NCBI GenBank assembly: GCA_004802705.1
Contig: SGPL01000635.1
Location: 5,779 to 17,326, forward strand
Reading direction: 5' to 3'
Length of the DNA: 11,548 nucleotides
Source: Bondarzewia mesenterica
Taxonomy: Eukaryota; Basidiomycota; Agaricomycetes; Russulales; Bondarzewiaceae
Below are positions 9,904 through 11,548 of the stretch, in pieces. Every line of letters begins with the position of its first letter. Position 1 is the stretch's first letter. The notes beneath the pieces were generated by a model. The model did not search any database and was not told where the DNA came from. It saw only the letters and a list, made by a program, of their open reading frames with translations. The translations under genes and the position numbers were made by a program.

Positions 9904-10029
9904 CCCAGCCGACGCGAGCTGGACTCCCGTCGTCGGAATGAGAGCACGTCGACGACCAACCAACCTAAAAGAAAAACAACGAAAAAGAAACCTCCGCGTA
10001 TGCTGAGTGATAATCTCACTTGAATCCTT

Positions 10030-10399
10030 GCGGAGCACGCGCGAGACCCCTCCCCATTCCGAACATGGTCCGGGCCTCTCCGCTCGCGCACAAGCGCAAG
10101 CCCCTCACCTCACGCAGGAACAATGACAAGCACGCGAGGGACTCGCGCTGTCATTTTTGGCACGCAGCACGAATCACCTTGATCGTATCCGAATCAAAAC
10201 CGAACGGTAAGGCTCAATTCATGCGAAACAAGAAAAGAAGGAACATACAAGCAAGAACCTTGAAAAAAAAGTGGTCGAAACACAGAATATCCAAGCCAGA
10301 CCCTCAATGACTTCCTCCTCTCCCCGCGAGTGGCAGTCCCGAATCAAACTGGAAACTGAAAAACGAACTCACCTGAGAGCTTTCCAGCAGGACGAAGAA
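10030..10399. repeat. Diverged local duplication, copy B
   Basis: Second copy of the 9513-9810 block, about 70 bp longer. The extra length is mainly an insertion at about 10116-10175 containing an imperfect inverted repeat. The minus-strand LLESSQ plus GTGAG donor is kept, but this copy reaches an in-frame TAA five codons before the conserved part (reading back from VLLESSQ), so it lacks the in-frame ATG of copy A. It looks like a decayed duplicate. Confidence 0.8.
10122..10155. repeat. Imperfect inverted repeat in the copy B insertion
   Basis: AATGACAAGCACGCGAG pairs with CTCGCGCTGTCATT across a three-base GGA loop, with two single-base bulges. It is absent from copy A and so came in, or was lost, after the duplication. 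Confidence 0.6.
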
Positions 10400-10788
10400 A
10401 TGTTTACCAACGCGCGATTATCGATAGCTGTGCATCAACGACGACAGAGCTTGAAAAACGGATCAAGTAGAACACTGGCATGCATTTAACTGATCGATTG
10501 TATCAGGATATCAGAAAAGAAAAAGAAAAAACAGTAGGAACTCGCAGCTGTATGACCGAGTCTCAGCTACTTATTAAACTGACAGTGTTTTGCATAAGTC
10601 TGTGAACACGCGACTCTTTTTTGTTCGTTTGTTTGGCCAGCCAAACGTGACCGTCCCGAATACAGAACGACTGTCTTCTGTGTAGGTCGCTGTGGAGACT
10701 AACCGCCCCGCAACTACGCAACCCTACATAGTGAGGTTCTGGCGGCCAGCAGACATTTTTGCGTGAGGTTGTAGGAGGTTGTACGTAC
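10400..10788. other. Gene-free stretch
   Basis: Between local copy B and the possible orphan exon I see no supported coding frame on either strand. It contains a purine-rich tract (AGAAAAGAAAAAGAAAAAAC near 10512-10531) and no RNA gene signature. Confidence 0.45.
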
Positions 10789-10888
10789 TTAGGGTTAGCC
10801 AAGAATCCGTCGCAGCAGAAAAACAGATGAAGATTGCCAACAGAGGCCAATGCGACTTTCCCAGATATAAGATCAAGTTGGCCTTCAG
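10789..10888 (-). CDS. Possible orphan exon of a membrane protein
   Basis: Between a CTTCTGCAG acceptor and a GTACGT donor, 100 nt are open and encode LKANLILYLG then HWPLLAIFICFSAATD, a hydrophobic helix ending in SWLTL. The splice borders and hydrophobicity resemble exons of the multi-pass DUF6534-type proteins abundant in Agaricomycetes, but this is a weak resemblance from memory. No matching upstream exon is visible; the region to the right is the 550-bp repeat. The AVTAILFVLLESSQ exon of copy A downstream could belong to the same broken gene. Confidence 0.25.
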
Positions 10889-10992
10889 CTGCAGAAGACC
10901 ATAGAGATATATACATTATTCAATCTCGGTGTTTCCGACAGCAAACGGACGACCCGTGCCGCCATGATCGCCGACGACCGAATTTACTGTTG

Positions 10993-11548
10993 ACCCCTCC
11001 ACCGGGTCGTGTTCTCTAAGGCCTGGTAATAGTATCGACGCCGCTGCGCTGCTGCGCACGGCATCGAGAATCGAGACGTAGCCCATTGGAGCGGCGGCCT
11101 GCACGATTGGCAAGTTCCAGGGGACCTTAAGTACTACTAGTACAAATCTACAGAATACTTGTGTTGTCACTACGAAGTGACCGCTTTCTCCGAGTCCGTG
11201 CGCCGGCCAAACATTGAACGTTTGAACAATGGGAAAAAAAGAATGCTCATCTTCACGGAATTATGCAAAACCCCGTAACTTTAACTACATATGACATTGA
11301 TCAATAGGTCAGAGCATCGACTTCGAGGACGCGCCGGACTCACGCGTCGCGTCCTGTCGCGTCATGAAGTCGATCTAGTTCGAAACGCCTCACTTTGAGG
11401 CTTTGACTGGATTCTGGAAAAAAGCCCCCCCCCCCCCCCTCCCCATCGACACATCCGACTTATTTAAATCGGACGAACGCAGCTACACACTCACCTCCAC
11501 CGACTTCCCAGTCTTCCCAGTCGTGATGGCCATATCGATGTTGATGCC
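10993..11548. repeat. Long direct repeat, right copy (cut by window end)
   Basis: Same orientation as 4370-4918, offset 6623 at the start and 6630 at the end after the 3-nt and 4-nt length differences. The match is still perfect at the final base, so the repeat extends past the window. Substitutions comprise four transitions and four transversions, with no C-to-T excess of the kind left by repeat-induced point mutation. Confidence 0.93.
11316..11374. repeat. Nested palindrome inside the long repeat (right copy)
   Basis: Same outer (ATCGACTTC / GAAGTCGAT) and inner (AGGACGCG / CGCGTCCT) arms as at 4690-4748, all intact. The nearby substitution G to T (GATCGAG to GATCTAG) falls just outside the arms. 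Confidence 0.75.

Noticed and set aside
10916..11170. An 84-codon minus-strand frame in the right repeat copy
   Set aside because: It opens on GTG rather than ATG, lies in the repeat, ends differently in the left copy and has no recognised feature. The in-frame 3-nt indel is noted but is weak evidence.
4370..11548. An LTR retrotransposon bounded by the two 550-bp repeats
   Set aside because: The repeat start lacks a TG terminus, no gag or pol domain is seen between the copies, and the interior holds intron-containing host genes on one strand.
1..11548. tRNA genes, rRNA, CRISPR arrays or a biosynthetic gene cluster
   Set aside because: No T-arm/anticodon arrangement, no regularly spaced repeats, and no backbone enzyme such as a PKS, NRPS or terpene synthase next to the P450.

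Overview
The window reads as nuclear DNA of a filamentous basidiomycete, most likely an Agaricomycete. The genes are densely split by short GT-AG introns of about 54-86 nt, with a few of 95-142 nt. The recognisable products (a microsomal P450, the N-terminal half of PRMT5/Skb1, a HECT-like protein with Cys/His motifs) are typical of that group. All supported genes lie on the minus strand. I see no rRNA, tRNA, CRISPR array or bacterial-type operon. Family names come from remembered family features, not from a search.

Layout by plus coordinates: (1) 1-3606 holds a large multi-exon gene, cut by the left edge. It has an N-terminal pair of ACxCGxxWxxH motifs, Pro/Ser/Ala-rich middle parts and a C-terminal HECT-like region. 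(2) 3607-4369 is its CT-rich promoter plus an AT-rich non-coding stretch with many copies of a GATCTTGCAATATC-type word. (3) 4370-4918 is a hairpin-rich segment that recurs at 10993-11548 at about 98.5% identity. (4) 4938-5809 is the 5' part of a PRMT5 gene, whose homology stops abruptly beside that repeat. (5) 6231-8533 is a complete 11-exon cytochrome P450 gene with all hallmark motifs and a 14-nt micro-exon. (6) 8534-10992 has no confident gene. It contains a diverged tandem duplication (9513-9810 and 10030-10399) and a possible orphan membrane-protein exon at 10789-10888. (7) The second copy of the 550-bp repeat runs off the right edge.

The genes do not form an evident pathway. The P450 could belong to secondary or xenobiotic metabolism, but no backbone or tailoring enzyme is visible beside it. 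The most notable feature is the architecture: near-identical repeats about 6.6 kb apart, the left one abutting a truncated conserved gene. This suggests a segmental duplication, a mobile or rearranged segment, or an assembly join.

Sequence quality is uneven. Single Ns are frequent at about 340-4008 and 5154-7315 and absent at 4009-5153 and after 7315. Most Ns replace one base without breaking the frame, but the large left gene has two one-base frame discrepancies.
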